Shown: positions 36,890-47,255, numbered from the stretch's first letter. The stretch: DNA of 64,000 nt from Nocardiopsis ansamitocini (GCF_030268225.1 NZ_BSQG01000007.1:158359-222358), one strand, 5' to 3'. Translations and numbers: made by a program. Notes: generated from the letters alone by a model not told the origin.

Positions 36890-36915
36890 TCCACTGCTTT
36901 TCGCTCAGTAGGTCC

Positions 36916-36942
36916 TAGGGGCGAGGTCCTTCCTCGCCCCTA
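36916..36942 (+). terminator. Hairpin after lsr2
   Basis: TAGGGGCGAGG (36916-36926), loop TCCTT, CCTCGCCCCTA (36932-36942): an uninterrupted 11-bp stem. No T run follows. The 280 bases from here to the SARP gene hold no supported gene. Confidence 0.75.
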
Positions 36943-37222
36943 TCGGTGAGGCACGACCGGTGTCGCGTGCGCTCCCGTGCACCCCGCCTGCGCTTCGGCG
37001 CCCGCGGTGCGGTGGACCCGGTCCGCTCGGGCCGGGGACTCGCCGGCGTCGTCCTCGCCATCCACCACGGGAGCCCCACCGACCAGATCGCCCACGTCGG
37101 GATCGACCGGTCCCCGACCCGGCGCCGATCGGCGGACCGGAGCGTTCGTCTGCTCCGGCGACCGTGCGCTGACCGGCTCCGGTCGCCCGAATCGGGGCAC
37201 CCGACCCGCGGGATCTGAGAAA

Positions 37223-40200
37223 ATGGCGGATGTGCGAGTAGCGTTGCTGGGCCCCTTCGAGCTCCTGGACGGGCAGAGCCGTACCGTCGCACTCGGCGGA
37301 CGTCGGGTCGAGACCCTGCTCGCCCGCCTCGCACTGTCGCCCGGCGAACTGGTCCCGGCCGGCTTGCTGATCGACGATCTGTGGGGCGACGCCCCCTCCG
37401 GAGGCGGAGCCAACGCACTCCAGCGACTGGTCTCGCGGGCTCGACGCGCGATCCAGGAGCACGGCGCCGGCGACGTGACGGTCCAGTCGGGGCCAGGCGG
37501 CTACCTGCTCACCGTCGCCCCCGACGAGGTGGACGCCACCGTATTCGAGGGGCTGGCCGCAGAGGGGCGTCGGCTGCTGCGCGAGTCCGACCCCGCGCGG
37601 GCCGTCGAGCCACTGCGCGGCGCCCTGGAGCTGTGGCGCGGCGTCCCGCTCGCCGAGTTCGATGTCGGCTTCGCCCATGCGGCAGCCCAGCGACTGGGGG
37701 AGCTGCGGCTGTCGGCCACAGAGGACCTGTTCGAGGCCGAACTCCGGCTGGGCCGCTCCGCGGAAGCCGCGGTCGAGCTCGCACGGTTGTGCGCGGAGCA
37801 CCCTCTCCGGGAACGTGCCGCGGGCCTGCTGATGATGGCGCTGAACGCGAGCGGTCGCCAGACCGACGCCCTGGGCGCCTACGAACGCATCCGATCCGCG
37901 CTGGCCGAGGAACTGGGCGCCGACCCCTCCCCCTGGCTAGGCGAACTGCACGTGGGCCTGCTCCGCGGAAACAGTGCCGCGCGGCAGGGGGACGGCAAGG
38001 AGCAGCCGCGATCGGAGGCGGCCAGGCTGCCCGCGCGACTCGCCCGGTTCGTCGGCCGCCGGAACGAACTCGCGCAGTTGGAGACGGCGCTGGAACGTTC
38101 GCGCCTGACCACCCTGTTCGGTTCCGGTGGGGTGGGCAAGACCCGCCTGGCCATCGAGTACGCGACCCGGTTGCGCGACCGCACGGCCGAACGCATCCGG
38201 TTCGTGGAGCTCGCCCCGCTCCGGGCGGGGACCGACCTGGCCGAGACGGTCGCCGCCGCGCTCGGCTCGGGCCAGACCCTGCTGCTCGACCGGCCCTTTC
38301 CCGACCGCAACCGCTTCGACCAGCTCGTGTCCGTGCTGTCGGGCGATCCCACCCTTCTCATCCTGGACAACTGCGAGCACATGCTCGACGACGTCGTCCT
38401 GTTCGTCGGACGAATCCTCACCGACTGCCCCCAGCTACGGATCCTGGCCACCAGCCGCGAGCCGCTGGCGATCACCGGCGAGGCGCTGTGCCACATCGGC
38501 CCGCTGGGCGTCCCGGAAAACGTCGAGGATGCGGAAGGGGCCGCGGCCATCCAGCTCTTCTGTGACCGCGCGGCCCTGGTCAGGCCCGGTTTCGCCCTCA
38601 CCCCCGAGACTGTCGGGGCCGTTGTGGAGATCTGCCGCAGACTCGACGGTCTTCCGTTGGCCGTCGAACTGGCCGCAGCCCGGTTGCGCACCATGACCGT
38701 GCGGCAGGTGGCCGACCGCCTGGACGACCGCTTCCGGCTGCTCACCGGTGGCAATCGCACCTCAGGGGTGCGCCACCGTACGCTTCGCGCGGTACTGGAC
38801 TGGAGTTGGGACCTCCTGGAGGAGCCCGAACGCGTCCTGGCCCGGCGCCTGTCGGTCATGGCCGGGGGGACCACCGCCGACGCGGCGGCGGTTGTGTGCG
38901 CCGGGGCCGGCCTGATCGGTGACGACGTGCTGTACGTGCTCTCCTCCCTGGCGGAGAAGTCACTGGTCCAGGTGCTGGAGCCGGAGCCCGGCGAGGTCCG
39001 CTACCGAATGCCCGAGACCACCCGGGCCTACTGCCGGGAGCGGCTGGTCGAGGCAGAGGAACTGGTCCGTACCGAGGTCGCGTGCACCGCGTATCTCCTG
39101 GAACTGGCCGAGCGTGCCGGAACCGGGCTGCACGGCCGCGACCAGCCCCGACTCCTGGCCCTGTTGGACGCCGAGCACGACAACCTCGTCCAGGCCGTGC
39201 AGCGCGCGGTCGTCGACGCCGACCTGGACGTCGCGGTGCGGTTGTGCCTCGCGCTGAGCTGGTACTGGGTGATGCGCGGGCGTTACGCCGAGGCGGACCG
39301 CTGGTTCGGTGCGCTGCTGCGGTTCGGTGACGGTATCCCGGTGCGGGCCCGCGCGGTGTTCGCGGCGACACGCGTGGTCATCCCGGTGTCCTTGGAAGCG
39401 GACCGTGCCCGGGTCACCGCCGAGGCCGCCGACCTCGCGGACCGCGTCGGCGCCATGGCCGACCACCGGCTGCTGGCCATGGTGGAGCCCAAGTGCTGGC
39501 TGCTGGTGGGCGACTACGAGCGCCTGGCCGCCAGCGCCGAGCGTGCCCGTGCGCATCCCGACCCCTGGGCCAGGGCGGCGGGGATCGCGTCGTTGGGCCT
39601 GGCCGCCCAGGCAGCAGGGGACGTGGCAGCCGCCGAGCGGCACGTCGTTTCGGCCCTGATGGCGTTTCGCGAACTCGGTGACCTATGGATGGCCGGACAG
39701 CTCATCAGCGAGCTGTCGGACTTCCAGTCGCTGCGGGGGGACACCCTGGAGGCCGTGCACAGCCTGGGGGAGGCACTGGAGGCGGTCCGTATGGTCGGCT
39801 CACCTGACGACCTCACCCCCATCCTGATCCGGCGGGGGACCGAACAGTTGCGTTCGGGGATGCTCGCCGAGGCCGAGGCCAGTTTCCACCAGGCCCTGGG
39901 CAGCACCCGCTCGCCGGCCACCGAGCACCGGATCCTGGTGTCGGTAGGTCTCGCCCGGTTGGCGCTGGCGCGCGGGCGCCCCGAAACCGCTCGCGTGTTG
40001 CTGGCAGACGCCTCGGCGCTGCTGGGTGACGCGTCGTTCGGGGTCCTTGCGTTGCGGGTGGAGGTACTGCTCCAGGTGGCGGCCCTGAAACTGGAAATGG
40101 ACGCGACGGTTCCGGCGGCCCGTGCGGCGTTCGAGTCGGCGGTTCGGCTCGCCCGGGAGTTCGGCGACAAGGCGGTTCAGGCCAAGGCCGCCGAGGTCGG

Positions 40201-40399
40201 GGCGCAAGTCCTGTTGGCCGAGGGCGATCCGCAGGCCGCGGCCCGGACCTTGGGTGAGGCGACCCGGCTGAGAGGGGTGCGCGACGACGGAAGCCCACAG
40301 GTCAGGGGACTGGTGGCGCGGCTTACGGCAGCCCTGGGGGACGAGGGCTACCGGCGCGCCTACGCGGCCGGGGCAGGAACGGCCCCGCTCAGCTGTTGA
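37223..40399 (+). CDS. Large SARP/AfsR-type regulator (BTAD + NB-ARC ATPase + repeats)
   Basis: 1058 residues. Winged-helix DNA-binding domain (about 4-90, VALLGPFELLDGQSRTVALGGRRVETLLARLAL), bacterial transcriptional activation domain (about 98-245), NB-ARC ATPase with P loop TLFGSGGVGKTRLA (about 299), Walker B LLILDNCEHMLDD and RILATSREPL, then TPR-like helical repeats (about 700-1040). SARPs commonly activate secondary-metabolite operons; the NRPS at 49-64 kb is a candidate target. ATG 37223 is preceded only by weak GGAT/TGAGAA; GTG 37232 is possible. The last 11 bases overlap the convergent response regulator. Confidence 0.9.
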   Translation: MADVRVALLGPFELLDGQSRTVALGGRRVETLLARLALSPGELVPAGLLIDDLWGDAPSGGGANALQRLVSRARRAIQEHGAGDVTVQSGPGGYLLTVAPDEVDATVFEGLAAEGRRLLRESDPARAVEPLRGALELWRGVPLAEFDVGFAHAAAQRLGELRLSATEDLFEAELRLGRSAEAAVELARLCAEHPLRERAAGLLMMALNASGRQTDALGAYERIRSALAEELGADPSPWLGELHVGLLRGNSAARQGDGKEQPRSEAARLPARLARFVGRRNELAQLETALERSRLTTLFGSGGVGKTRLAIEYATRLRDRTAERIRFVELAPLRAGTDLAETVAAALGSGQTLLLDRPFPDRNRFDQLVSVLSGDPTLLILDNCEHMLDDVVLFVGRILTDCPQLRILATSREPLAITGEALCHIGPLGVPENVEDAEGAAAIQLFCDRAALVRPGFALTPETVGAVVEICRRLDGLPLAVELAAARLRTMTVRQVADRLDDRFRLLTGGNRTSGVRHRTLRAVLDWSWDLLEEPERVLARRLSVMAGGTTADAAAVVCAGAGLIGDDVLYVLSSLAEKSLVQVLEPEPGEVRYRMPETTRAYCRERLVEAEELVRTEVACTAYLLELAERAGTGLHGRDQPRLLALLDAEHDNLVQAVQRAVVDADLDVAVRLCLALSWYWVMRGRYAEADRWFGALLRFGDGIPVRARAVFAATRVVIPVSLEADRARVTAEAADLADRVGAMADHRLLAMVEPKCWLLVGDYERLAASAERARAHPDPWARAAGIASLGLAAQAAGDVAAAERHVVSALMAFRELGDLWMAGQLISELSDFQSLRGDTLEAVHSLGEALEAVRMVGSPDDLTPILIRRGTEQLRSGMLAEAEASFHQALGSTRSPATEHRILVSVGLARLALARGRPETARVLLADASALLGDASFGVLALRVEVLLQVAALKLEMDATVPAARAAFESAVRLAREFGDKAVQAKAAEVGAQVLLAEGDPQAAARTLGEATRLRGVRDDGSPQVRGLVARLTAALGDEGYRRAYAAGAGTAPLSC

Positions 40400-41039
40400 G
40401 GAAGGCCAGTACCGCCAGGACCCGGCGGTGCCCGCTTCCGGTTCCCGACGCGGCCAACCCGAGCTTGCCGAAGATGTTGCCGATGTGCTTGCTGACCGCT
40501 GCCGAGGACAGCTCCAGCAGGTGACAGATCCTCGCGTTGTCGTGTCCCTCGGCCATCAGCGCCAGGACCTCGCGTTCACGCGCGGTGAGCGAGCCGAGGG
40601 GGTCGCCGGCGGTGTGTCGGCTGAACAACTGGGAGATCACCTCGGGGTCCAGTGCGATGCCACCGGAGGCGACCCGGCGCAGGGCGTCGACGAAGTCGCC
40701 GACCTCGCCCACCCGGTCCTTGAGCAGGTAACCGATGCCGCTGGCACCGTCGCCCAGAAGTTCTGTGGCGTACCCGTCCTCGACGTAGGCGGAGAGGACC
40801 AGCACCGGGAAACCGGGGGTGGCCCGTCGCAGTTGGGCGGCGGCACGCAGCCCTTCGTCGCGGAAGGTCGGAGGAAGGCGGACATCGACCACCACCGCAT
40901 CGGGGGTGTGCCGGTTGACGAGGACCATGAACTCCTCGATGTCCGCGGCGGCCCCCACGACCTCGACCCCTTCGGTCTCAAGGAGGAGCGCGAGTCCCTG
41001 GCGCAGCAGGGCGTCGTCCTCGGCTATCACGACCCGCAT
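40389..41039 (-). CDS. NarL/LuxR-family response regulator
   Basis: 216 residues. Receiver: VVIAEDDALLRQGLALLLE, phosphorylated Asp in AVVVDVRLPP, LVLSAY, GYLLKDRV. HTH: LTAREREVLALMAEGHDNARICHLLELSSAAVSKHIGNIFGKLGL. ATG 41039 lies inside the 3' end of the histidine kinase (13-base overlap), so kinase and regulator are coupled. Likely to control the divergent ABC exporter beyond the kinase. Confidence 0.92.
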   Translation of the reverse strand: MRVVIAEDDALLRQGLALLLETEGVEVVGAAADIEEFMVLVNRHTPDAVVVDVRLPPTFRDEGLRAAAQLRRATPGFPVLVLSAYVEDGYATELLGDGASGIGYLLKDRVGEVGDFVDALRRVASGGIALDPEVISQLFSRHTAGDPLGSLTAREREVLALMAEGHDNARICHLLELSSAAVSKHIGNIFGKLGLAASGTGSGHRRVLAVLAFLNS

Positions 41040-42328
41040 GGCAGCACCACCCGGATCGTGGTCGGCCCGCCCGGCGGACTGGCGACCTCGGTCGTTCCGT
41101 CGAACGCGGCTGCCCGGCGCCGAATCCCGGCCAGGCCGGTTCCCGACGCCTCGTCGGCGCCGCCGTGACCGTCGTCGACGACCTCGACGCACATCGCGGT
41201 GTCGTCGATGCGCAGTTCCACCTGGATGGCGGTGGCGCCGGCGTGTTTGATCGCGTTGGTCAACGATTCCGCGACCACGAAGTAGGCGGCGACCTCCAAC
41301 GCGGCCGGTGCGCGTTCGAGCTCCGTCAGTCGGGTGGAGCAGGGGACCGGGCAGCGTGCGGCCAGCGCCGACACGGCGCTGGCCAGCCCGCGGTCGGCCA
41401 GTATCGGCGGATAGATGCTGCGGACGACGCCGCGGAGTTCGGCGAGCGCGTCGTCGGCCGCGGTCTGTGCGGTCGTGATCAGTTCCAGGGCCTTGGCCGG
41501 GTCGGTGCGCAGCATCCGCTCCACCAAGCCGAGGTGCATGCGTACCGCGACCAGCCGGTTCTGTGTGCCGTCGTGGAGGTCGCGCTCGATTCTGCGCAGT
41601 TCCGCGCCGTGTGCCTCCAGAGCTTCGAACCGGGAGGCGGTCACTTCGGCGAGCCGGACACTGATCCCCGCACGGCCGACGGAGGTCAGCAGGGCGTAGG
41701 CGATTCGGGCGTGCCCGGTGGCCATCGCCGGCACCGCCACCATGAGCGCCGCGATGTAGACGAGGCCGGCGACCGGAGTGAGAATTGCCGCCGGCCAGGA
41801 ATCAACAGGGTAGCCAGCTGGATTGACCGCAAAGCCTTCGGGGAGTATCCACCACCACAGCGGAATGGTCAGAGAAATCGTGGTGCCGACGGTGAGGATG
41901 AGTACGGTTACCCCGAAAAGCAGGCCGACGACCGCATTCGTGAAAATCCAGCGGAGCTGGAGCCAGAAACCGATTATTGCGGATGCCCGTAATTTGTCTC
42001 GGTGGGGGCCAGTGCGGCCGAGGAGTCGTGTGCTGGAACGAAGATCGCGGTCGGCTGCTCTTTCGACGGCTCCCATGAGAAGGGTGCGGAGGGGAATCCC
42101 GATTCCCACCGCCGACAGTCCCTGCGCCCCCAGCAGGCCGCACAGCAGGAACCAGTAGACGAGGGAATTGCCGCCCGCGTCCAAGAGGTAGGGCAGGCCC
42201 GATCTGGTGTCGCGGATCAATCGTTGCGCCACAAAACCCCTGTTGGGAGAGGGTTTCCGTGAGTCGTCGAGGCGGATTTGAGGCTGTTCGTCTCCCGCGG
42301 GGAACCGCGAGTGCGAATTCAATTCCAT
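41027..42328 (-). CDS. Membrane sensor histidine kinase
   Basis: 433 residues. Several hydrophobic segments in the first 210 residues (LVYWFLLCGLLGAQGLSAVGI, IFTNAVVGLLFGVTVLILTVG, ILTPVAGLVYIAALMVAVPAM) form an intramembrane-type sensor domain. HisKA_3 box LRRIERDLHDGTQNRLVAVRMHLGL and HATPase_c (AESLTNAIKHAGATAI, VVDDGHGGADEASGTGLAGIRRR) follow. The start ATG 42328 has no clear ribosome site, so a downstream start is possible. The layout of kinase-regulator next to a MacB/FtsX-like transporter resembles envelope-stress or antimicrobial-peptide detoxification systems. Confidence 0.88.
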   Translation of the reverse strand: MELNSHSRFPAGDEQPQIRLDDSRKPSPNRGFVAQRLIRDTRSGLPYLLDAGGNSLVYWFLLCGLLGAQGLSAVGIGIPLRTLLMGAVERAADRDLRSSTRLLGRTGPHRDKLRASAIIGFWLQLRWIFTNAVVGLLFGVTVLILTVGTTISLTIPLWWWILPEGFAVNPAGYPVDSWPAAILTPVAGLVYIAALMVAVPAMATGHARIAYALLTSVGRAGISVRLAEVTASRFEALEAHGAELRRIERDLHDGTQNRLVAVRMHLGLVERMLRTDPAKALELITTAQTAADDALAELRGVVRSIYPPILADRGLASAVSALAARCPVPCSTRLTELERAPAALEVAAYFVVAESLTNAIKHAGATAIQVELRIDDTAMCVEVVDDGHGGADEASGTGLAGIRRRAAAFDGTTEVASPPGGPTTIRVVLPCGS

Positions 42329-42545
42329 GGAATCGGTGATCGTCCCAACCCCCTTCCGGTTCGCCCGCGCAGCCGCAGTATTTCGATGTGCCGGCACCGC
42401 GGCCGCCTGTTCTACCGTTCCCGGCGGCGTCGGTTCCGTCTTTTTCGGGCTGTCGCCGGTAAACGGCAGATAATCCTTCGTCGCGGGAATTTCACGAAAC
42501 TGATGTATGGTACCGTCGCGACGATTATTCAGAGGGGGGAGCCTC

Positions 42546-43346
42546 GTGGCAAGTGGGGTGGGGGATTACGGTCGTGCGGTGCGCACCACCGGCAGGGGGG
42601 CGGGAGGAGAATCCGGCCCGATAAACGCGCTGAGAATGGACGGACTATACAAGACGTACGGGTCTGGTGAGAATCAGGTCGATGCTCTTCGGGATATTTC
42701 CGTAGGGCTTGCCGCGGGCACGTTCACGGCGGTAATGGGCCCCTCGGGCTCGGGGAAGAGCACCTTCCTGCACTGCGCGGCGGGGCTCGACCGGCCCACC
42801 CGGGGAGAGGTCTGGCTCGGCGACACGCCGCTCTCGACCATGCGCGAGACCAAATTGACCCGGCTGCGCCGCGACCGGATCGGCTTCGTCTTCCAGGCAT
42901 ACAACCTGCTCCAGGCGCTGACCGTGCAGGACAACATCACGATGCCGCTGCGGCTCAGCGGTCGCCCCCTGGACCGTGCCTGGTGCGACCGCGTCATCGC
43001 CCAGGTCGGTATCGCCGACCGGCTGCGGCACCGTCCCGCCGAGCTCTCCGGCGGTCAGCAGCAGCGTGTGGCCATCGCACGCGCACTGATCGCCCGCCCC
43101 GACCTGGTCCTGGCCGACGAACCCACCGGGGCCCTCGACTCCCGGACCGGTGGCCAGGTCCTGGCGCTGCTACGCGACATCGTCACCGACATGGGGCAGA
43201 CCGTGCTCATGGTCACGCATGATCCGGTGGCGGCCTCCTTCGCCCAGAGCGTGCTGTTCCTTGCCGACGGGCGGTTGGTGGAACGCCTGGAATCGCCCAC
43301 CCCCGATGCCGTCGCCGAGCGCATGACCCACCTCGGGGACCGGTGA
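42546..43346 (+). CDS. MacB/LolD-type ABC transporter ATPase
   Basis: 266 residues. Walker [23 protein letters not shown] loop FVFQAYNLL, signature [16 protein letters not shown], Walker [14 protein letters not shown] loop MVTHDP. A 30-residue Gly-rich N-terminal tail precedes the domain. GTG 42546 has AGGGGGGAG just upstream; the longer frame is unsupported. Stop overlaps the next gene start (GTGA). Divergent from the sensor kinase across 217 bases. Confidence 0.92.
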   Translation: MASGVGDYGRAVRTTGRGAGGESGPINALRMDGLYKTYGSGENQVDALRDISVGLAAGTFTAVMGPSGSGKSTFLHCAAGLDRPTRGEVWLGDTPLSTMRETKLTRLRRDRIGFVFQAYNLLQALTVQDNITMPLRLSGRPLDRAWCDRVIAQVGIADRLRHRPAELSGGQQQRVAIARALIARPDLVLADEPTGALDSRTGGQVLALLRDIVTDMGQTVLMVTHDPVAASFAQSVLFLADGRLVERLESPTPDAVAERMTHLGDR

Positions 43347-45901
43347 GCACCGTGCTGTCGATCGCGTGGAAGACGCTGCGCGCGCGCAAGGCCGCATTCG
43401 TCGGTGCGTTCGTCGCACTGCTGGGCGGTTCGGCGGTGCTGACCGCCTCCGGGGTGCTGCTGGAGTCCGGGCTGCGCTCCTCGGTCGCTCCCGAGCGCTA
43501 TGCCGGGGCGTCCCTGGTGGTGGCCGCCGACCAGACGTTGCGGTTGCCCGGGGCCGACTTCACGGTTCGTGAGCGGCTGCCCGAGCCGGTCACCCTGGAC
43601 GCGGGCACCGCCGCCACGATCGACGCACTGGCGGGGGTGGACCGTGCCATCGGCGACTACCGGGTGGCGGTGGCGGTGCGCTCCACCGGCAGCACCGATG
43701 CCCCGGCACCCGCGTCCGGGCACGGCTGGGACTCCGCCGGACTGGCACCCTACGCCCTGACCGACGGCCGAGCCCCCGAGTCCGACGGCGATGTCGTCCT
43801 GGACGCGGCCGTCGCCCGGAACGCGGGGGTCGGCGTCGGGGACAGCGTCGACCTCGTCGTCCGGTCCGCGGCTGCCCCGTACAGGGTCAGCGGGACCGCG
43901 GTCCCGGAGTCGGGGGAGACCTTCCGACGTACCGGGGCGGTGTTCTTCACCGAACAGGAGGCCGGACGGCTCTCGGGGCACGCGGGCCGTTTCGACGCCG
44001 TCGGAGTGCTCGCCGCCCCCGGAAGCGACATCGACGCCCTCGCCGGCTCCATTGCCGAAGAGGTGGCCGAACCGGTCGTCGTCCACGAGGGTTCCGCCGC
44101 CAGTCAGGTCGAGTTCGCCGACGTGGGCGCTTCTCGTGGGGTGCTGCTGCTGGTGGCGGGTTCCTTCGGTGGGATGGCCATGCTGATCGCGATGTTCGTC
44201 GTGGCCACGACCCTGGCGCTGTCCATCGACCAGCGGCGCCGGGAGTTCGCCGTTTTGCGCGCGATCGGTTCGACCCCCTGGCAGATCGTCCGACTGGTCG
44301 CGGCCGAAGCCCTGCTCCTCTCCCTGCTCGGCGGAATCGCGGGTGTCGTGCCCGGCTTCCTGCTCGCCGAACTCCTGCGCGGCTTGTTCGCCGGCTTGGG
44401 AGTGGTGCCCCCCGACCTGCCGATGTCGATGGGCCCGCTGCCACCCCTGGCGGCCGTACTGCTGATCGTCGTGACCGCGGTGGCGGGCGGCCTGGTCGCC
44501 GCGGTCCGGCCTGCCCGGATCAACCCCGTCGAGGCACTGCGCGAATCCGCCGTCCCTCCGGCCGACCTTCCCCGGTGGCGCAGGACGGCCGGTCTCATCT
44601 GCCTGGTCCTGGGGGGTACCGCCGCGCTGACCCCGCTGTCGGTCCAGGGCGCGATCGGCGCTGCGGGCACCGGGAGCGCCGCGCTGCTCCTCGTGGTCGC
44701 GGTGGCGCTGCTGGGGCCGGTCGTGCTGCGCGGTGCCGTCTCGGTGTGCGCGGTACCGCTGCGATGGTCGCGGGTGAGCGGTTTCCTGGCCGCGGCCAAC
44801 AGCGAGTCCGGTGCGCGGCGCATGAGCGCGGCGGTGACCCCGTTGGTCCTGGCGATCGGATTCACCGTGACCATGGTCTACTCCCAGAATGTGGTGGCCG
44901 CGGCCGTCCAGGCCCAGTCGCAGCGCGCGATCACGGCGGACTTCGTGGTCGCCGACACCGGTTCCGGCGGGGTCGGTGAGGAGGCCGCGGACGCGGTACG
45001 CGCCGTGCCCGGTGTGGCACGGGCGACCGCGGTGGCCACGACCACGGTCTTCGTCCCCTACAGCGTGTTCGGCGACCCCGACCTCGCGGTCTACTCCGCG
45101 CGGGGGGTCACCTCCCAGGGCCTGGCCCAGACCGTCGATCTCGGCGTCGTCGACGGCGACCTCGCCGACCTGTCCGGTCGCGCGGTCGCGCTGGAGGACT
45201 CCGGCGCCGGCCTGCTGGGCGCCTCGGTGGGCGACGACGTCGAGGTGCGCTTGGGCGACGGCGCGACCGAGACACTGCGCCTGGTGGCCACCTACGAGCA
45301 CGGTATGGGGTTCGCCGAGATGACCCTGCCGATGGAGGTGGTGGAGGGACACCTCGGGGCCGCCCCCAGTCATCTGCTGGTCCGCGCCCAGGACGGCGAG
45401 GCATCGGCCGTCGAGGCGCGGCTCGCCGAACTGGTGCAGCGCTATCCCGGTCTGACCGTCACCGACCGGGGCGCGTTCACCGCGGCCGCCGGCGCGGAGG
45501 CCGCGTTGGTGGCCTGGGTGAATCTCGTGGGACTCGCGATGATCCTGGCCTACATCGCCATCGCGGTCGTCAACACGTTGGTGATGGCCACTGCGGGGCG
45601 CGCACGGGAGTTCGCCCTCCTGCGCCTGATCGGGATGTCGCGTGCCCAGGTGGTGCGCACCATGCGGTTGGAGGCACTGCTGCTCGTGACCCTGGCCGCC
45701 CTGCTGGGCACGGCCGTCGCGGCCGTGCCGTTGGGGGTGCTGAGCCTGGCCTTCCTGGGCACTCTGCTTCCGGCAGGGTCACCACTCGCCTACTTCGGGG
45801 TGCTGGCCGTGACCGCCCTGTTGGGGCTGGTGTCGGTGCTGGTCCCCGTGCGCCTGGCGCTGCGCAGCAGGCCGGTGGACGCGGTCGGTGTCCGGGAGTA
45901 G
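43343..45901 (+). CDS. FtsX/MacB-type ABC transporter permease
   Basis: 852 residues with two FtsX-like repeats. First N-terminal helix (KAAFVGAFVALLGGSAVLTASGVL), a large extracellular domain, three helices around 260-390 (GVLLLVAGSFGGMAMLIAMFVVATTLALSIDQRRREFAVLRAIG is the typical FtsX core), then a second unit ending with AMILAYIAIAVVNTLVMATAGRAREFALLRLIG and two further helices. It uses mechanotransmission rather than classic translocation in this family, often exporting lipids, peptides or antibiotics. GTG start coupled to the ATPase gene. A good terminator follows 73 bases after the stop. Confidence 0.9.
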   Translation: MSTVLSIAWKTLRARKAAFVGAFVALLGGSAVLTASGVLLESGLRSSVAPERYAGASLVVAADQTLRLPGADFTVRERLPEPVTLDAGTAATIDALAGVDRAIGDYRVAVAVRSTGSTDAPAPASGHGWDSAGLAPYALTDGRAPESDGDVVLDAAVARNAGVGVGDSVDLVVRSAAAPYRVSGTAVPESGETFRRTGAVFFTEQEAGRLSGHAGRFDAVGVLAAPGSDIDALAGSIAEEVAEPVVVHEGSAASQVEFADVGASRGVLLLVAGSFGGMAMLIAMFVVATTLALSIDQRRREFAVLRAIGSTPWQIVRLVAAEALLLSLLGGIAGVVPGFLLAELLRGLFAGLGVVPPDLPMSMGPLPPLAAVLLIVVTAVAGGLVAAVRPARINPVEALRESAVPPADLPRWRRTAGLICLVLGGTAALTPLSVQGAIGAAGTGSAALLLVVAVALLGPVVLRGAVSVCAVPLRWSRVSGFLAAANSESGARRMSAAVTPLVLAIGFTVTMVYSQNVVAAAVQAQSQRAITADFVVADTGSGGVGEEAADAVRAVPGVARATAVATTTVFVPYSVFGDPDLAVYSARGVTSQGLAQTVDLGVVDGDLADLSGRAVALEDSGAGLLGASVGDDVEVRLGDGATETLRLVATYEHGMGFAEMTLPMEVVEGHLGAAPSHLLVRAQDGEASAVEARLAELVQRYPGLTVTDRGAFTAAAGAEAALVAWVNLVGLAMILAYIAIAVVNTLVMATAGRAREFALLRLIGMSRAQVVRTMRLEALLLVTLAALLGTAVAAVPLGVLSLAFLGTLLPAGSPLAYFGVLAVTALLGLVSVLVPVRLALRSRPVDAVGVRE

Positions 45902-46265
45902 CCGGCGGACGCCGCCCCGGCCGGGGTGAGCTCCCAGGCGCACGCCGTGGGGCGCCCCACTGCTCGTCCAGTTGAGATCCCTGCTCTCCTTCTCGGGGAG
46001 CAGGGATCTTTTTAGCCTCGGCCGTGGGAGTCGGTCGGCGTCCCCGCCTCCGTCGGAACGCGTGCCCCGCTCGGCGCGCAGCGGCACCGGCCCGGTCCGA
46101 ACCGACAACGGAGGGGCCCGCGGCGGATGCGTGGGCCGTCGTCCTGCCCAGCAGCGGTTGCCGCTCACCGCTGCGCCCGGCCCTGTTTTTGAGATGTCAG
46201 CGTCCTGTGGGTGCCGTGTCAGGTCCCGCGCCCACTGTGGGGTGCAGACCTAGGAGGAACCTTCG
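45902..46265. other. Intergenic region between two ABC exporter operons
   Basis: 364 bases without a supported gene. It includes the terminator at 45975-46013 and, near the end, TAGGAGGAACC, the ribosome site of the next gene. The promoter for the DrrAB-type operon should lie between 46030 and 46240 but no clear boxes stand out. Confidence 0.55.
45975..46013 (+). terminator. Rho-independent terminator after the MacB/FtsX operon
   Basis: AGATCCCTGCTC (45975-45986) pairs with GAGCAGGGATCT (45998-46009) over 12 bp, followed by TTTTT. This is the clearest classical terminator of the window. Confidence 0.93.
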
Positions 46266-47255
46266 ATGACACTTGCGATCCAGGCCGAAGGCCTGGTGAA
46301 ACGCTTCGGTGACACAACGGCGCTGGCCGGGGTGGACCTGGCCGTGCCGGCCGGCAGCATTCTCGGGGTGCTCGGCCCCAACGGTGCGGGCAAGACCACG
46401 GCTGTGCGCATCCTCGCGACGCTGTTGCGTCCCGACGCCGGAACCGTCACCGTCGCCGGCTACGACGCCCTGCGCGATCCGGTACTCGTGCGGGGTGTGA
46501 TCGGGCTGACCGGCCAGTACGCCTCCGTCGACGAGGAGCTCACCGGTTACGAGAACCTGGTGCTGATCGGACGGCTCCTGGAACTGCCCTCCCGGGAGGC
46601 CAAAGCGCGGGCCACGGAGCTGCTGGAACGCTTCGACCTCGTCGAGGCGGGCGGCAGGGCGATCAAGACCTACTCCGGGGGCATGCGGCGCCGGGTCGAC
46701 CTGGCCTCCAGCCTGGTGGGCCGCCCCCAGGTGCTCTACCTGGACGAGCCCACCACCGGCCTGGACCCCCGCAGCCGCAACCAGGTGTGGGACATCGTCC
46801 GCCGGCTCTCCGACGAGGGGACCTCGGTGCTGCTGACCACCCAGTACCTGGAAGAGGCCGACCAGCTCGCCGAGCGGATCACTGTGATCGACCACGGCCG
46901 CGTCGTCGCCGAGGGGCGCCCCGAGGAACTGAAGCGGCGTGTTGGCGGGCGCAGCATCCAGGTGCGTCCGGCAGACCCCGCCGACAGTGCGCGTACCGCG
47001 CGCATCCTCGGCGAACTGACCGGGTGCGTTCCCGCCTCCGACAACGACACGGGTCTGCTCACCGCTCCGGTCGACGACCCCGTCCTGCTGTCGGCGCTGG
47101 TGCGCCGCCTGGACGAGGCCGCGATCAGTGCGGAGGAACTGGCCATCCGGCTGCCGAGTCTGGACGAAGTCTTCCTCGCCATCACCGGACGCCCCGCACA
47201 GGCGGAGGCCGAGACCAGCGGCCCGAGCGCCGTCCCCGAACGGAGCGCCGTATGA
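46266..47255 (+). CDS. DrrA-type daunorubicin-resistance-family ABC ATPase
   Basis: 329 residues. Walker A GPNGAGKTTAVRIL, signature KTYSGGMRRRVDLASSL, Walker B VLYLDEPTTGLD, H loop LTTQYLEEADQLAER, and the extra C-terminal domain of DrrA proteins (SLDEVFLAITGRPAQAEAE). Ribosome site AGGAGGAA ahead of the ATG. Stop overlaps the permease gene (ATGA). Works as a homodimer with the next protein for drug or natural-product export. Confidence 0.93.
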   Translation: MTLAIQAEGLVKRFGDTTALAGVDLAVPAGSILGVLGPNGAGKTTAVRILATLLRPDAGTVTVAGYDALRDPVLVRGVIGLTGQYASVDEELTGYENLVLIGRLLELPSREAKARATELLERFDLVEAGGRAIKTYSGGMRRRVDLASSLVGRPQVLYLDEPTTGLDPRSRNQVWDIVRRLSDEGTSVLLTTQYLEEADQLAERITVIDHGRVVAEGRPEELKRRVGGRSIQVRPADPADSARTARILGELTGCVPASDNDTGLLTAPVDDPVLLSALVRRLDEAAISAEELAIRLPSLDEVFLAITGRPAQAEAETSGPSAVPERSAV

